DNA from: Serpula lacrymans var. lacrymans S7.9
Lineage: Eukaryota; Basidiomycota; Agaricomycetes; Boletales; Serpulaceae
Direction: 5' to 3'
DNA: 64,000 nucleotides
Assembly (NCBI RefSeq): GCF_000218685.1
Contig: NW_006763291.1
Location: 643,789-707,788 of the forward strand
The first letter of the stretch is position 1. Each line of letters opens with the position of its first letter. Shown piece by piece: positions 37,075 through 47,883 of this stretch. A program made the position numbers and the translations under genes. Under the pieces are notes generated by a model. The model saw only the letters and a list, made by a program, of their open reading frames with translations, was not told where the DNA came from and ran no database searches.

Positions 37075-37689
37075 CCTAGCTGTCGTTCACGTCTGTTTTC
37101 CAGCCAACAATTCTTCGCATGGACGTTTTGAAGTGAGAGGGGGGGGGGCTATGATCCTCCAAGGAGCTAGGCTGAAGTAACCCTTGTTCATCCGAAAAAA
37201 GACCTGTTATGGATCTAGAAGAAATTCAGCTTCAAAATAGCGCGCTGCAACGCTTTCACGACGTGAGCGGTGGCAGATGATGACAGGAACAGGCCTGGTC
37301 ACTGCCTGATCTCAGGCCGGAAGTGTGCCAAGAAAGCTGATATGATTCTCTGATCTTGATTGTGCTTGGGAACGTTTCTCGAGAGACCATCATCAAAGTC
37401 TGGTTGTTTTTTAAGCTCCTTCCTGCACGACGGTGACTGCGGAGTGTACTGTAAGATAGAACAACCAACTTCGTGGTGATTGCGTGGACAAGAAGGCTGA
37501 ACCGCGTGTACCCGGCGTCGATAGTGTGCTCGTGTAGGATTGATGGCTGTGGTGATTCGCTCGCCCAAGAAAGGCTCATCAATGCCTTCCAAAAATTAAA
37601 CCATTACTTATGCAGCACGTATAGATAACAAAATAGCCAACAACTCTTGTTGATGCTAACTTTGATGCTGATGATAGTATAGAAAGGAA
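37075..37689. other. Intergenic with a poly-G tract
   Basis: A run of about ten G lies near 37139-37149. Minus-strand frames at 37256-37592 overlap each other and show no family. It should contain the promoter of DUF6533 copy C and the 3' end of the permease gene. Confidence 0.45.
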
Positions 37690-40073
37690 CTAACTTGCAA
37701 ATCCTCGTATCACTGATCCTTGTTCAATTGGTACCTTTGTAAACACCCCCCTCGAAATTTCATCTTCTTGGACAACCATCTCCCGTTCTAGCTTGTAACC
37801 TTTCCTGCGCGGCAGCCAAATGAAAACATTAAACCAATAAACAGCCCCGAGGGAGGCAATGACGATGGATACCGCGACGTGGGACTACAATTATCCTGTC
37901 AGAATTTCCCCCATCAAGTATGATGAGACTTTACCCAGTACGGTAGATTCTCATATATGTCAAACCCGGGAGAAGGAGGAATGAACGGGACAACCGCGAA
38001 AAAGAGTTGTGACAAAAAGAAGAATACCACAACACTTCTCGAGGCCTGAAAAGGCGGCTGCCAATTGAAGGATTTGTACGCTCGCGTATAAAGGAGAAGG
38101 AGTCCACCCGACACAAGTACATTGATGATCATCAATGGGAACGTGTTAACTGTGACGCGCTATCAGTGAGAATCTAAGAGTCACCTCTATAGTGGGTAAC
38201 TTACGGTTGACCATGAAAAGATAAGCATCGCCCGAAGGTGTTGCTATCACGGTGATCACAGAAACAGCCCACTGGACAAATAAACCTGCCAGCGGTGTAT
38301 CGAAAGGTTTGTTACTAGATATGAATGACGAGTAAGGAATTACTCCCTCCCGGCCAAGCTCTTGGTTGACTTGAAATTTGATCCACGGGACGCTCAGTCT
38401 TACGTCGCCGCCAGAAATGTATTACACTCACCTCGGCCTTGAGAAAATAGAACGGAAAGGACGTTGCCAAGCGTAGTAAGCGCTATAATTGCACTAAGTG
38501 CCTAGAGAATACTGAAGCGCTGAGGACGGAGAACCGGATGAGAGTTGGATGATCGTACCTTGGACGCGGCCGGGCCAAACAAATTCCTGAAGAACAACGC
38601 GCTGAATGGAACAGATTGCTCAGGCCTGCAACAATGGACGAAAGAAAAGCTAATACCACTCACGCTGCCACAGTACCACTGTCAAGAATATCGACCTTCG
38701 AAATGACGGCAAAATAGGCAATGTTGACAAATATGTAAGCCAAAGCTACTAAAGCTAAAGCCAAGGGTGCTGCGCGTTTGATCGTCCTGACGGGATTGCG
38801 GACCTCGGACAGGGCATAATTTGCGTTTGAGTAACCAATGAATGACCTTTATGAAAATGGTGGGATTTCGTCAAAAGTTCCCAGTACTTAGTAGTTTTGA
38901 ATATAGCAACATACCAAGTAACATTGTACATCCCCATTACAAATGCATTTGTGTCAGTAACACTTCCTTCCCAAAATGAATCCCACTCATAGTTATGGGG
39001 TATATCATAACCATCCCGGACTGTAAAACCTGAAACACCTGCCAAGCTAAGCATGCCACATACTGCTATCAGCGAGAGGACAAAAAGGTTGAAAAATCCG
39101 AGAGCATTTTGAAGACGGAGACCCCATTTCAGGTATGTACCATGAATGAAGAAACAGAAAGTCATGCACAGTACAGCACAAAAGCGAACGTTAAATTGCG
39201 TTGGAGTGATAGATAGCGAACGAAGGAAATCTGTGCATCGTGTTTGCGTTAAGATCATATGCTTTCACTAGAAGGAGACTAGAACTGACATTCCCCGAAC
39301 ACGACACTAGCTGCAGCTATCGCGCCCTATATCACATATTATGACGCCACCGAAAAGATAGTACAGATAAAAGCTCACCAGAAACAAACCATACATCGCA
39401 TACACGCAAGTGACAAGATATTTTGGACGAGAGTAGATAAATTCTAAGTAAGTTTTATCTCCTCCACTACGTGGCAGACCCTAAATGTAGAGATCAATAT
39501 CTAACATGATGATATCGACTAAGACCCGTACCGTTCCAAGTTCAACGTACACCGCAGTGCCCGCTGCCGCAATGAAAGCTCCTAGAATCCACATGACAAA
39601 CGTCACGCCGATACTACCAGAAGCTCGTAATATTATGCTAGGTGATGCATATACTCTGTCAAATAGATGCAAGTTAATAAACGCGCCAGAACCAAGAGAT
39701 TTGCACATACCCAGTCCCTATGATCCTGTTGAATATTAAGAATACGGCACTAGCGAGCCCTGAAGATATCAAGCTGGTGTTTGGTTTCCTGCTATATCAG
39801 CCATGTGCTGTGACATACCTATCTGTCTCTTCGACCTCGGAACATTGTCAAAAGATTCGCCAAAGGCAGTTGCTACCTCTCGCACCATCAGCCTGACCGC
39901 GACCACTCTTGCAGAATCTCCCACTTACACTCAACGCCAGTTCCATGCAAGGCGCCAACTTCATGATAGACGGAAGCGTTGGATTCATTACGAGTTCGAG
40001 ATTGAGGGCCCAAAAGGGCATCTGTTTCTCTCGCGGACGACGGTGTCTCCACAACATCATGTTCCAACACCAT
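37690..40073 (-). CDS. Amino acid permease of the APC superfamily, Mup1-like
   Basis: The minus-strand start at 40073 gives MVLEHDVVET, an acidic N-terminus with an ETDALL dileucine-type signal. Helical blocks follow on many exons: VYASPSIILRASGSIGVTFV, WILGAFIAAAGTAVYVELG, FFIHGTYLKWGLRLQNALG, NLFVLSLIAVCGMLSLAG, NAFVMGMYNVTWYV, YAFVN-type helix near 38720 and a last helix pair ending LPYWV and VSIVIASLGAVYWF. The stop is at 37690 after a cytosolic tail. Order and spacing match fungal methionine/amino-acid permeases (Mup1 or LAT-type, 12 helices, plasma membrane, proton symport); the true substrate is not certain. At least ten introns of 50-70 nt interrupt the gene. I did not resolve every splice site in the 38.2-38.7 kb part, but no disabling break is evident. 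Confidence 0.85.
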
Positions 40074-40523
40074 GACAGTCGATATACAAGACTGTAATAG
40101 GCTGGATAGCAGTGAATACCCAATGTGATAAGGTTCACCTAGACCATTGATATAGCAAACCAATGGTCTTCTACGCTGTTAATGGCGTGATCTGTGGCGT
40201 GTAGCTTTGCCATCGTACGTATGAATTTTCATGTCGAACACCCTCGAAGTTAGTTCGGCTCAGTCGCAGGGCGACCATGACGAGATTATGGAAGGCGAGG
40301 TTGAGTGCCGTGCGGTTTGAGTCTGCCGACACGCATATACTCCGATTGTTCATCCAGAAAGACAGCAAAAAGGAATAGTCCTCATAGTTTCGAGTAGTAG
40401 CGATGACGTTAAAAATCACAATAATGATACCATCATCTCATAAAAACACAGTTTATGCAATCAACAGTTTAAGTATCTACTTCTCTTCTTTTATCTTTCT
40501 TAGTCTTCTCCCCCTGTTTGAAG
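40074..40523. other. Intergenic between permease start and cyclophilin A stop
   Basis: Promoter side of the permease and 3' side of the cyclophilin A gene, both on the minus strand. No supported gene. Confidence 0.5.
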
Positions 40524-41203
40524 TTAAACGGTGCCACTTTTGGCGATGGAGACACGAGCTTTCGTGCTTCCAGACGCAGTACCGTACGATTCGATCGTCT
40601 TTACTAACTCGAAGTTCTGTACGACCTCGCCTACAAGTGTACCACACATGCATCAGTATTGTTGACGATGATTAAGTCTAGAACATACCGAAAACAACAT
40701 GGGCACCATCAAGCCAAGACGTAACAACGGTGGTGACGAAGAATTGAGAACCGTTGGTGTTCTTGCCGGCGTTAGCCATGGAAAGAATTCCAGGCTTGGT
40801 GTGCTTCAGGCTGAAGTTCTCATCTAAGATCCCATTTAGAAACCATTTCAATTCGCCATGAAACCCCTTTACCTTCGAATTTTTCACCGTAGATAGATTT
40901 GCCGCCTGTTCCGTTGCCACGGGTGAAGTCACCTCCCTGAAGCATAAACCCGGGAATGACACGGTGGAAGGCTGAACCCTCAAAGCCAAATCCATGCTGA
41001 CCCGTTGCCAACTCGCGGAAGTTCTTCGCTGTCTTAGGGACAACGTCGTCGAACAACTTGAAGATGATACGCCCCGCTGGCTTGTCGTTGATGTTGATGT
41101 CGAACTGATGGTAAGAGATCAATGAGTATGTTGACGTAGAGGAAACTTATACAAGGGGTAGTCAAGGAGAATGCAATAAAATACTTACGAAAACGTTGGA
41201 CAT
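40524..41203 (-). CDS. CPR1: Cyclophilin A (peptidyl-prolyl cis-trans isomerase)
   Basis: Four minus-strand exons (41203-41189, 41104-40873, 40823-40689, 40630-40524) encode about 162 residues, the standard single-domain length. The first exon is only 15 nt and codes MSNVF. Active-site and drug-binding residues are all kept: [46 protein letters not shown] and the Trp in [12 protein letters not shown]. The chain ends AKSGTV. It catalyses proline isomerisation in the cytosol and should bind cyclosporin A and then inhibit calcineurin. No signal or targeting peptide. This is the ordinary housekeeping cyclophilin, distinct from the extended one at 16.5 kb. Confidence 0.96.
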
Positions 41204-42335
41204 GATGGATGGAAAGAGGGAAAGCTGGAATGGATAGCGCTCTCAGCTTGGAGTCTGATATGGGGCTCGTATTCGGATGATGCCGATCTAGATCGGAGAT
41301 GACTTGCGGAACTCGGAGCTGATTATCCCTGGATTATCCACACCTCTGGATGCATATGCAACTCGAACGTTTCTGAGCTTCCGAGCTTTATATTTATGCA
41401 AAATGTCGCAGGCCTTAAGCGTTCGTATTACTGTACCCATGACGTCCATCGCTCAATGCCTGATTGTATTAGCGAGCCCAATACTGCAAAGTCTCTTTTA
41501 CGCAGTGTAAAGATGGGATAAAATCAGATCGATCTGACTTTCATACGGCATTCGAATTTTAATCCATGACTAGCGGGGGTCGTACGAAAATGTCGTGCCG
41601 AACCTTAGGCCTAATGAGCGCTTGATTGTGCCAAAAACCCCTGGCCATCACTTGGAAGTCTGACCGACAGATCCACAGGAATGGAAACGAGCTAAATGAG
41701 CCTGGATTTCAAAGCATCGTTCGATAAGCTGGGGTGGAAAAGGACCCTTGGCATCCAATGAGGAAAGAAACACACCAGCGAGTACGTCGTATGACTCGAT
41801 AACACATCTGTGATAAATTGGGATGGTATTGTTGCTAGAATCATTAAGGAGTGATACTGTCTTGACGAGTTTACGGTTTGTCGACACCTCACGATGTTTG
41901 AATAAACAAGGAATCAGTACCTCGAGTCCTGGAGGAGATATAATGAGAAAGCTGTAGCACTATTACCCGTTTATACCTCTGATCGAAACGTACCTTCCTA
42001 GTCTTGCAGAGGCTAGTTCATAGGGCAGAATTGACAATACCGGAATAATGAAAGTGATCACATCACAGATGTAGCTTCATGAAATTCGAGATCTCCAAAT
42101 GTCCCACATCCCGCAAAAAATGCTGATTTATCGTTGGAATGGCATGGCTTCGACACTGCGAACCAGCTGGGTATAAGAAATGCGAAATATAGCGTAAGAT
42201 ATCGGCGAGGAAGTACATTTTGAAGAACCTAGATAATCTTGGGTTGCATAGCGAGAAACATTCGTTAAGTGGTTTCACAACATAGAATAGCCCTACAAAT
42301 GACAATAATTCGAGAATTGATTGTCGCGTTTGGTA
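41204..42335. other. 1.1-kb intergenic region
   Basis: Contains the cyclophilin A promoter. Minus-strand frames at 41648-41887 and 42063-42305 have no family match, no convincing splice links and average composition; a small unrecognised gene cannot be excluded. Confidence 0.4.
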
Positions 42336-43261
42336 TTAAAAACCAAACATGCGACTGAATAAGCCTGGTTTGCGAACAGTCACTTCATCCACAAATTTCA
42401 CTTTGATACTCCCGTCCTTCGACTCCGCTTTCAGCTCATCGCCATTCCATTCCTCATCTCTTATAGCAGATAAATCCCCAACGAAATAACGTCTCGTGGA
42501 ATCAATTTGAGCCAACGCCGTGGAAGCCTCCAAAAGAGGATTGGACAAAGAGATCGATCCGTTTTTGGTTGTCAGCGACATGGGACCTTGGAAAGCCTGA
42601 GGTAGGCAGATGGTCACCGAACCATCTTTAGCATAAACATTCAACAGAAAGGGGACCGGGGTGTTCACGTTACGCTTCAAGAAGATGTTTTATTAATATA
42701 TAGCCACGACTCGACCTAGAATGACTCACAACTCTGGCAGTAACTGAGCCATCTTTAGACTTTAGATAAAGAGTAGCTCGGTTTTTCGGGACTCCTGCCA
42801 GATCGCTTTCCTCGGGACGGGCCAGCCAGATATCGACATCGATACTGCCATCTTTCACCTGTAGGTCAAGATTCTTTCTATCGTTTGGCGACGTGCCTTC
42901 GGCTAGAGGCGGGAGAAGAGATGAAGGAATTGTCATGAAAGGATTGATAGTGTAACATCCTTTGATCGACCTATCATTGTTACTGAGATATAAGAAGTTG
43001 GTGGGTTTGAGAATCGGAGGCTGTGATGGTCTCGGGACTGGGACAGAGGCAGCCCCACCACGTTGCTGACCCTCAGGTTGTGAGAAGGCAACATCCTGGT
43101 AAGATGGTGGTAACGATTCGTCCTGTTCATATACGTAACAGGTATTGATTAGTTTAGGAGTAATTGAATGGCTAACCACATACCTCACGGGTAAATTCCC
43201 TCTGGTTTTTCGAACTATTGTCGATACCTTGTTTATCTTGTTTACCTTCAGGAATTATCAT
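42336..43261 (-). CDS. DUF7330-type protein, copy 1
   Basis: Minus-strand exons 43261-43184 (26 codons, start MIIPEGKQDK), 43122-42730 and 42674-42336 join in phase. After an N-terminal stretch with LPPSYQ the conserved part starts PTNFLYLSNNDRSIKGCYTI and continues with NLDLQVKDGSIDVDIWLA, TLYLKSKDGSVTARV, VYAKDGSVTICLPQAF, LTTKNGSISLS, RRYFVGDL and LKAESKDGSIKVKFVDE. The regularly spaced K/NDGS-type strands predict a repetitive beta structure, as in adhesin-like DUF4097 sheets. Such proteins are frequent in basidiomycetes and are uncharacterised; I use DUF7330 from memory of the family. There is no signal peptide. A related gene with an expanded N-terminus lies at 47.9-49.5 kb. Confidence 0.82.
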
Positions 43262-44129
43262 CTTTACAAGCTAATGTCACGAAATATTTATCGAGCGTTA
43301 AAAAGATCTCGTAAAGGAATGGGGACCAAGTTTCAATCGTATCAGTCTTATAGACTGCCACACGACTGCGGATGTAGCTGCGCCGCACAACATGGTGTGT
43401 GTGGTGCCCGCTGACAGCCAGGAGACGGACTAAACCGAATATACTGCTGTACGATGTCACGTTTGTAACTAAAAGCGTTACTTTTGAAAAGAACAAACAT
43501 TCACAGCACGCAGATGCTGTACAAGACTGTCTTGCGGGTCATAAACTTGTCTGTTGATGTTTCTTTCGACTAGCCTCACTGTCATTTATCTGAACATTGT
43601 CGAAAGTCACACTCTTCGCAACAAGCGTGGGGAGGACGCCGGCCCTGAGGCAAAAGTGATCACGTGCGTTTGCCCACTATAAAGCGTAGTGAAGTTAGTT
43701 AAATTTTTCTTCAACTCATTCCGGGCACGCACTATTGTCCCCCTGTAACTATCCCCGACCGTTAAGGGCGAGGTTTTGCTTACAGGAGTCTACCGCGAGC
43801 CCCAGATTCAAGAAGCTGCTCAGCTGGAGCCCGCCTGTGTACGATGTTGTACGGTCGCAAGATTTGAGGTGATGTTCCTTACCAGAGTTGCTACATTTCT
43901 TCGATAGCTTGTGTATTCTCTTGTGTAGATACTGAAATATAATGACTTGTTCCCAATCAACTCAATCTGGAGAGTCTGTTCTTTCTTCTGCTACGTGAGC
44001 CGTTGGATGGACGAGCAAAAATCACTGACAAGAAAGCTACAGAGCTTAACAGGTTTAGCTTCAAATCTGGTCTTGTCATTCCAACCCACTCCATTATGCT
44101 CATTTTACGTATTCTTGCCTTTCCAACCC
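43262..44129. other. Intergenic before the F-box pseudogene
   Basis: Holds the promoter of DUF7330 copy 1 and sequence upstream of the decayed F-box copy. Nothing coding can be supported. Confidence 0.45.
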
Positions 44130-45120
44130 AGGTATACTTTTGGATGTATTCGAGCGCATTCTTTCATCGAAGAAAGGGTTTCCATATGTTGTTAGGATTG
44201 CGAGAATGTGCCGCGCTTTTAGGGTACCTGCGCAGGATATTCTCTGGAGGACTTGAACGTCGTTAGCGTCTCTTATCATGTGTATGCGGGCGGACACGTT
44301 AAAATTTTCTTCGAGCGATGGATAGTGGCATTGTGGTATATCTCGTTTGCCTTGAGCAGATCTTGTTCATCAAATCTCATTCATCCTTTTGTTTAGAGAT
44401 CTAAACGACCTCTAGTCCCTGCAGATTGGGATAGTCACTGCGTTTCTTCATGCATTATGCTGCACGGAATGGAAATCGCACCAGATACTAGTCTCTCCTG
44501 GGATATAGTCCGTTGTGCGTTGCGTCCGAGCACTTTGCATGAATTATCGACAGCTTGTCCAGCGTCTTTTCTGTTGCTAAATATTGATATAGATCAATAA
44601 TTAGGTCGGCCAAGGGAGACTAGGTTGCTCATGCGGCTGAGTCAGAGCTTGTCAACCTCTGAATCAAGCTTTCCATCATCTTCTATACATATCTCCCTAC
44701 TTTGGTTGACGTCTTGCAAACAATGAAGTCCAATTCATTCAACTGACTTGTCTCCTTGAAGTCCATCGCCGTATTCTCCCGCAAAGCTGTCCTCCCGCCC
44801 TACGTCAATTTTACCATTTATCTTCAACTTTTCCAATATCGAAGTTCTTTGTCTTTCTGACTGTTCTGACGGAATTGACGACGACGATAATCTGTGCGAC
44901 ATCGCGAAGACTTTTCCACGTCTTGAAGATCCGGACATCGAGCACGAAATTGGTCTGTTCGTGCACACTGAAAGGACTGTTTTCGTTTTTTGTCTATTCC
45001 CCACAAGTCGTTCTGTCCCAGGGTCTCAGGCTTTCACTTGATGCGACCGCTGTCCCTATACCCATGCAAGCTTGTGGCACAGCAAGAATATCTACTGTTT
45101 CCCGATCGGACCTAGTTACG
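44130..45120 (+). pseudogene. Decayed partial copy of the neighbouring F-box gene
   Basis: Two blocks align with the intact gene at 45714-47427. The first (about 44130-44290) reads GILLDVFERILSS, then RIARMCRAFRVPAQDILWRT, followed by an in-frame stop where the intact gene continues, then ASLIMCM. The second (about 44750-45090) matches the later part: FNFSNIEVLCLSDC-like sequence, DDDDNLCDIAKTFPRLED and LRLSLDATAVPIP, but with frame changes between pieces. The central part of the gene is missing. Direction and order are the same as in the intact gene, so this is a tandem duplicate that has been deleted and mutated. Confidence 0.8.
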
Positions 45121-45150
45121 TGGACCACTTATGAGCATTTCCCAGCCCTA

Positions 45151-45713
45151 TAAATCATCTCCTGGATGCATTAGAGTGTAGCAACTTATTTGTCAAGAAT
45201 ATTCCTGCGGTTAAAATACGACAAAAGAGCTAACCCCTGAGGGCGGATCTGGTCGGGTGGGGGTATTGTGTCGCATCAACGGATCCACACTTTGTGGCAT
45301 TGCTTACCTTGAATAAAGTCTGCGACAAGTCGGGAGGAATAAAATAATATTTTACGATAAATACCCCCGGTATACAATGTAAATGAGCGAGTAAATGGAT
45401 TGTGCGTCACTAGAGCTATTTTGGGATTCGTCCACAACCTGCCAGGTGCTCTTGAGACTCAAAACCCCTCATGACGGGTAACGGCTACCCCCACGTTGAC
45501 ATCTCATCCCATCTTTTCATCAGAATCTGTTTCTACTCGCTGTTATCGTCTTAAGCCACGGTTGACGGATACGATACCACCTGTATAAACAGGGCCCAAG
45601 AGATTGGTTCCTGGTTGGTCGGTCACGGTATGCTATAACGTTAACTACACTCCGAGCTCGAGGCTGAATCTATCTCATTTGTAGCAAGCCAAACATCGCA
45701 ATTCTCGATTGAC
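45151..45713. other. Intergenic; promoter of the F-box gene
   Basis: No coding signal. It separates the pseudogene from its intact paralogue and should carry that gene's promoter. Confidence 0.5.
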
Positions 45714-47427
45714 ATGCATCCCTGTCTTCGCATCCAGGAGATACTTTTGGAAATATTTGAGTTTGTTCTTTCGTCGGAGAATGAGTTACCGGATGTTGCT
45801 GGGCTTGCACGGACATGTCGCGTTTTCAGCGAGCCTGCCTTGGACGTCCTCTGGAGAACTCAATATTCACTGGCACCTCTTATCATGTGCTTGCCTATAG
45901 AGCTATTGGAGTTATATGGAGATAACAGGGAATGGGATACTACGACTGCGGTATGTTCTTTTTACCCTTCGAAGAGCCTGCGTTCATCATTCTCGCTTCA
46001 TTGACGACTACGTCAGCGACTGAATATGTATTCAGATCCTGCAAACTGGAGCAGGCTGCTCTATTATGCTCCGAGGATCAGGAAAATCGAATACAATCCT
46101 CTCCACTCAGAAGCTTACGATCTGTCCCCTCATATCCTGCACGAACTACTAGTACTAGTAGCTTGTCCAACACCCTTCCTCTTACCCAACCTTCGTTGGC
46201 TGGAATACTCCGCTATCGGACGTCGGATTGACGATAACTTTTACAATCCTTATCTCCTCACATCTCTAAGCCAGGAGCTATCTACTCTACAGATAAGCTT
46301 TCCCTATGATTTAATGATAAACTCGCATATGTTCGCGAGCGACCCGGGTAACCCCCTGAACCACATCCAACCTCGTTACGGTGATTTTTGCTTCTCTGAT
46401 ATTACAGAAGGTCTCTGACGTTTTATTAATCAAAGACTACTCCAGGACCTCTTCTGCTGTCAAGACATTATCTTTCATGGCAGCTTTACCTCGGCTCAAC
46501 CATCTCAATCTGAACTTCGCTGGAGTAGCCGAAGAAGGTTTTTTCAAAATTCCTTCTGATGCTATACGAGGCGCCTTCCTATCACTACGTACCCTCACCA
46601 TCTCCACTACTAACTCCACGAGAATCCCCTCCGCCTTCATCAATTCTGTGGATTCCGATCATCTGGAAAAGTTCGCCATTCGTTTCTACCATGAGCACCC
46701 TCCAGGTTCACTTGCTGATATCTTCCGAGCACTAAAATCCAATCCAAAACGGCTCATATCCCTGAAGTCCTTTGCTCTGTGTACCCAAAAAGCTGCCTCT
46801 CCTTCGTCAATTTTACCGCATTTGTTCGCCTTTTCCAACATCAGAGTTCTTAGTCTTCCTGGCACACTTTCAGAAATTGGCGACGATAACCTGAGCGACA
46901 TCGCGAAGGCTTGGCCACATCTCGAAGATCTTAGTATTGTCAGCATTTGGTCAAATACCGCAAAAGCCACTCTCCAGGGTCTTTTCCCCTTGTCCGTCTA
47001 TTGCCCAAAATTGAAGCGACTCAGGCTATCAGTAGATGCCACTGTCGCCCCACCTCCCGTCCATGGTCTACAAATGTCTGTCAACTCACCACGTGATGTA
47101 GTTCCCCACCAAGAGCGCGACTTGACGGTCGAGATCGTTGCACCATCAAAGATAGGCTCCCCAGAATATGTGGCAACATACTTGCGGAGCATTTTCCCGA
47201 GGCTGGTAGTGAAGTACTGTAGGGATCATTCTGGCACAAGGAGTCCTGAGGAGAGGGCCATAGAAGCCATAAATTGGGAAACTGTTTTACTTCGCATCAA
47301 TGGAACCCTACCTCCCAACAGTCGTAGATTTCCGAGAAAGCCTCTGTTTGATCAGCCCTCCGATGAAGATTTACCTTATGGTCCTCTTGTTGTTGATCAG
47401 CGTCAGCATCTTGCAGTCGGTGCGTAA
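45714..47427 (+). CDS. F-box protein, Agaricomycete type
   Basis: Start MHPCLRIQEILLEIFEFVL at 45714 is the F-box first helix (LRIQEILLEIFEF), continued by VAGLARTCRVFSEPALDVLW. A GT-AG intron at about 45951-46017 joins to RLNMYSDPANWSRLLYYAPR, and a long leucine-rich region follows: LRWLEYSA, LSTLQISFPYD, LSFMAALPRLNHLNLNFAG, IRVLSLPGTLSEIGDDNL, IAKAWPHLEDLSI. About 530 residues in all. By family the F-box binds Skp1 and the repeats select substrates for an SCF ubiquitin ligase; such genes are strongly expanded in mushrooms. The change of frame near 46380-46440 needs an intron that I cannot place cleanly: the obvious acceptor would leave an intron of about 27 nt. Confidence 0.83.
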
Positions 47428-47883
47428 TATCAGCTGTGAATTGGTTTTGCACCGTCTAACTATCGCAGACATAGCAGATGGTCTAGTGTAGACTGAACAC
47501 TGAAGAAAGTGGATGTTTTAATTGGAAATATATGTTCGGGTAGAGGTCTAAAACAGCGTTGAATAGGGGGGTAGACATGCAAGATTATCTCCTGTAGTTT
47601 TATCATTGTAACGGGTTACTTCAATTGTACTCTAGGCAGGAAACAACATGTAAACCAGATTTCGGTGTTTAACTTGATAGAAAATATGGCTTTTCTGTTG
47701 TCTGCTTTCTTAGGTTGTACAACAACCATAAATCATTTGATTACAAATAATTTCGCCCTAGCGATTGATTCATTGCAAGTTGCAAGACTGCCTAATAGTA
47801 CAATGGTGTTCGGAGGAGGGTACAAGTAAAAGTATCATAGCATACATCAACCAATTTCAGTATTTATTCCATCTGCTACATCA
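47428..47883. other. Convergent intergenic region
   Basis: Between the stop codons of the F-box gene and DUF7330 copy 2; AT-rich, with no coding signal. Confidence 0.5.
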
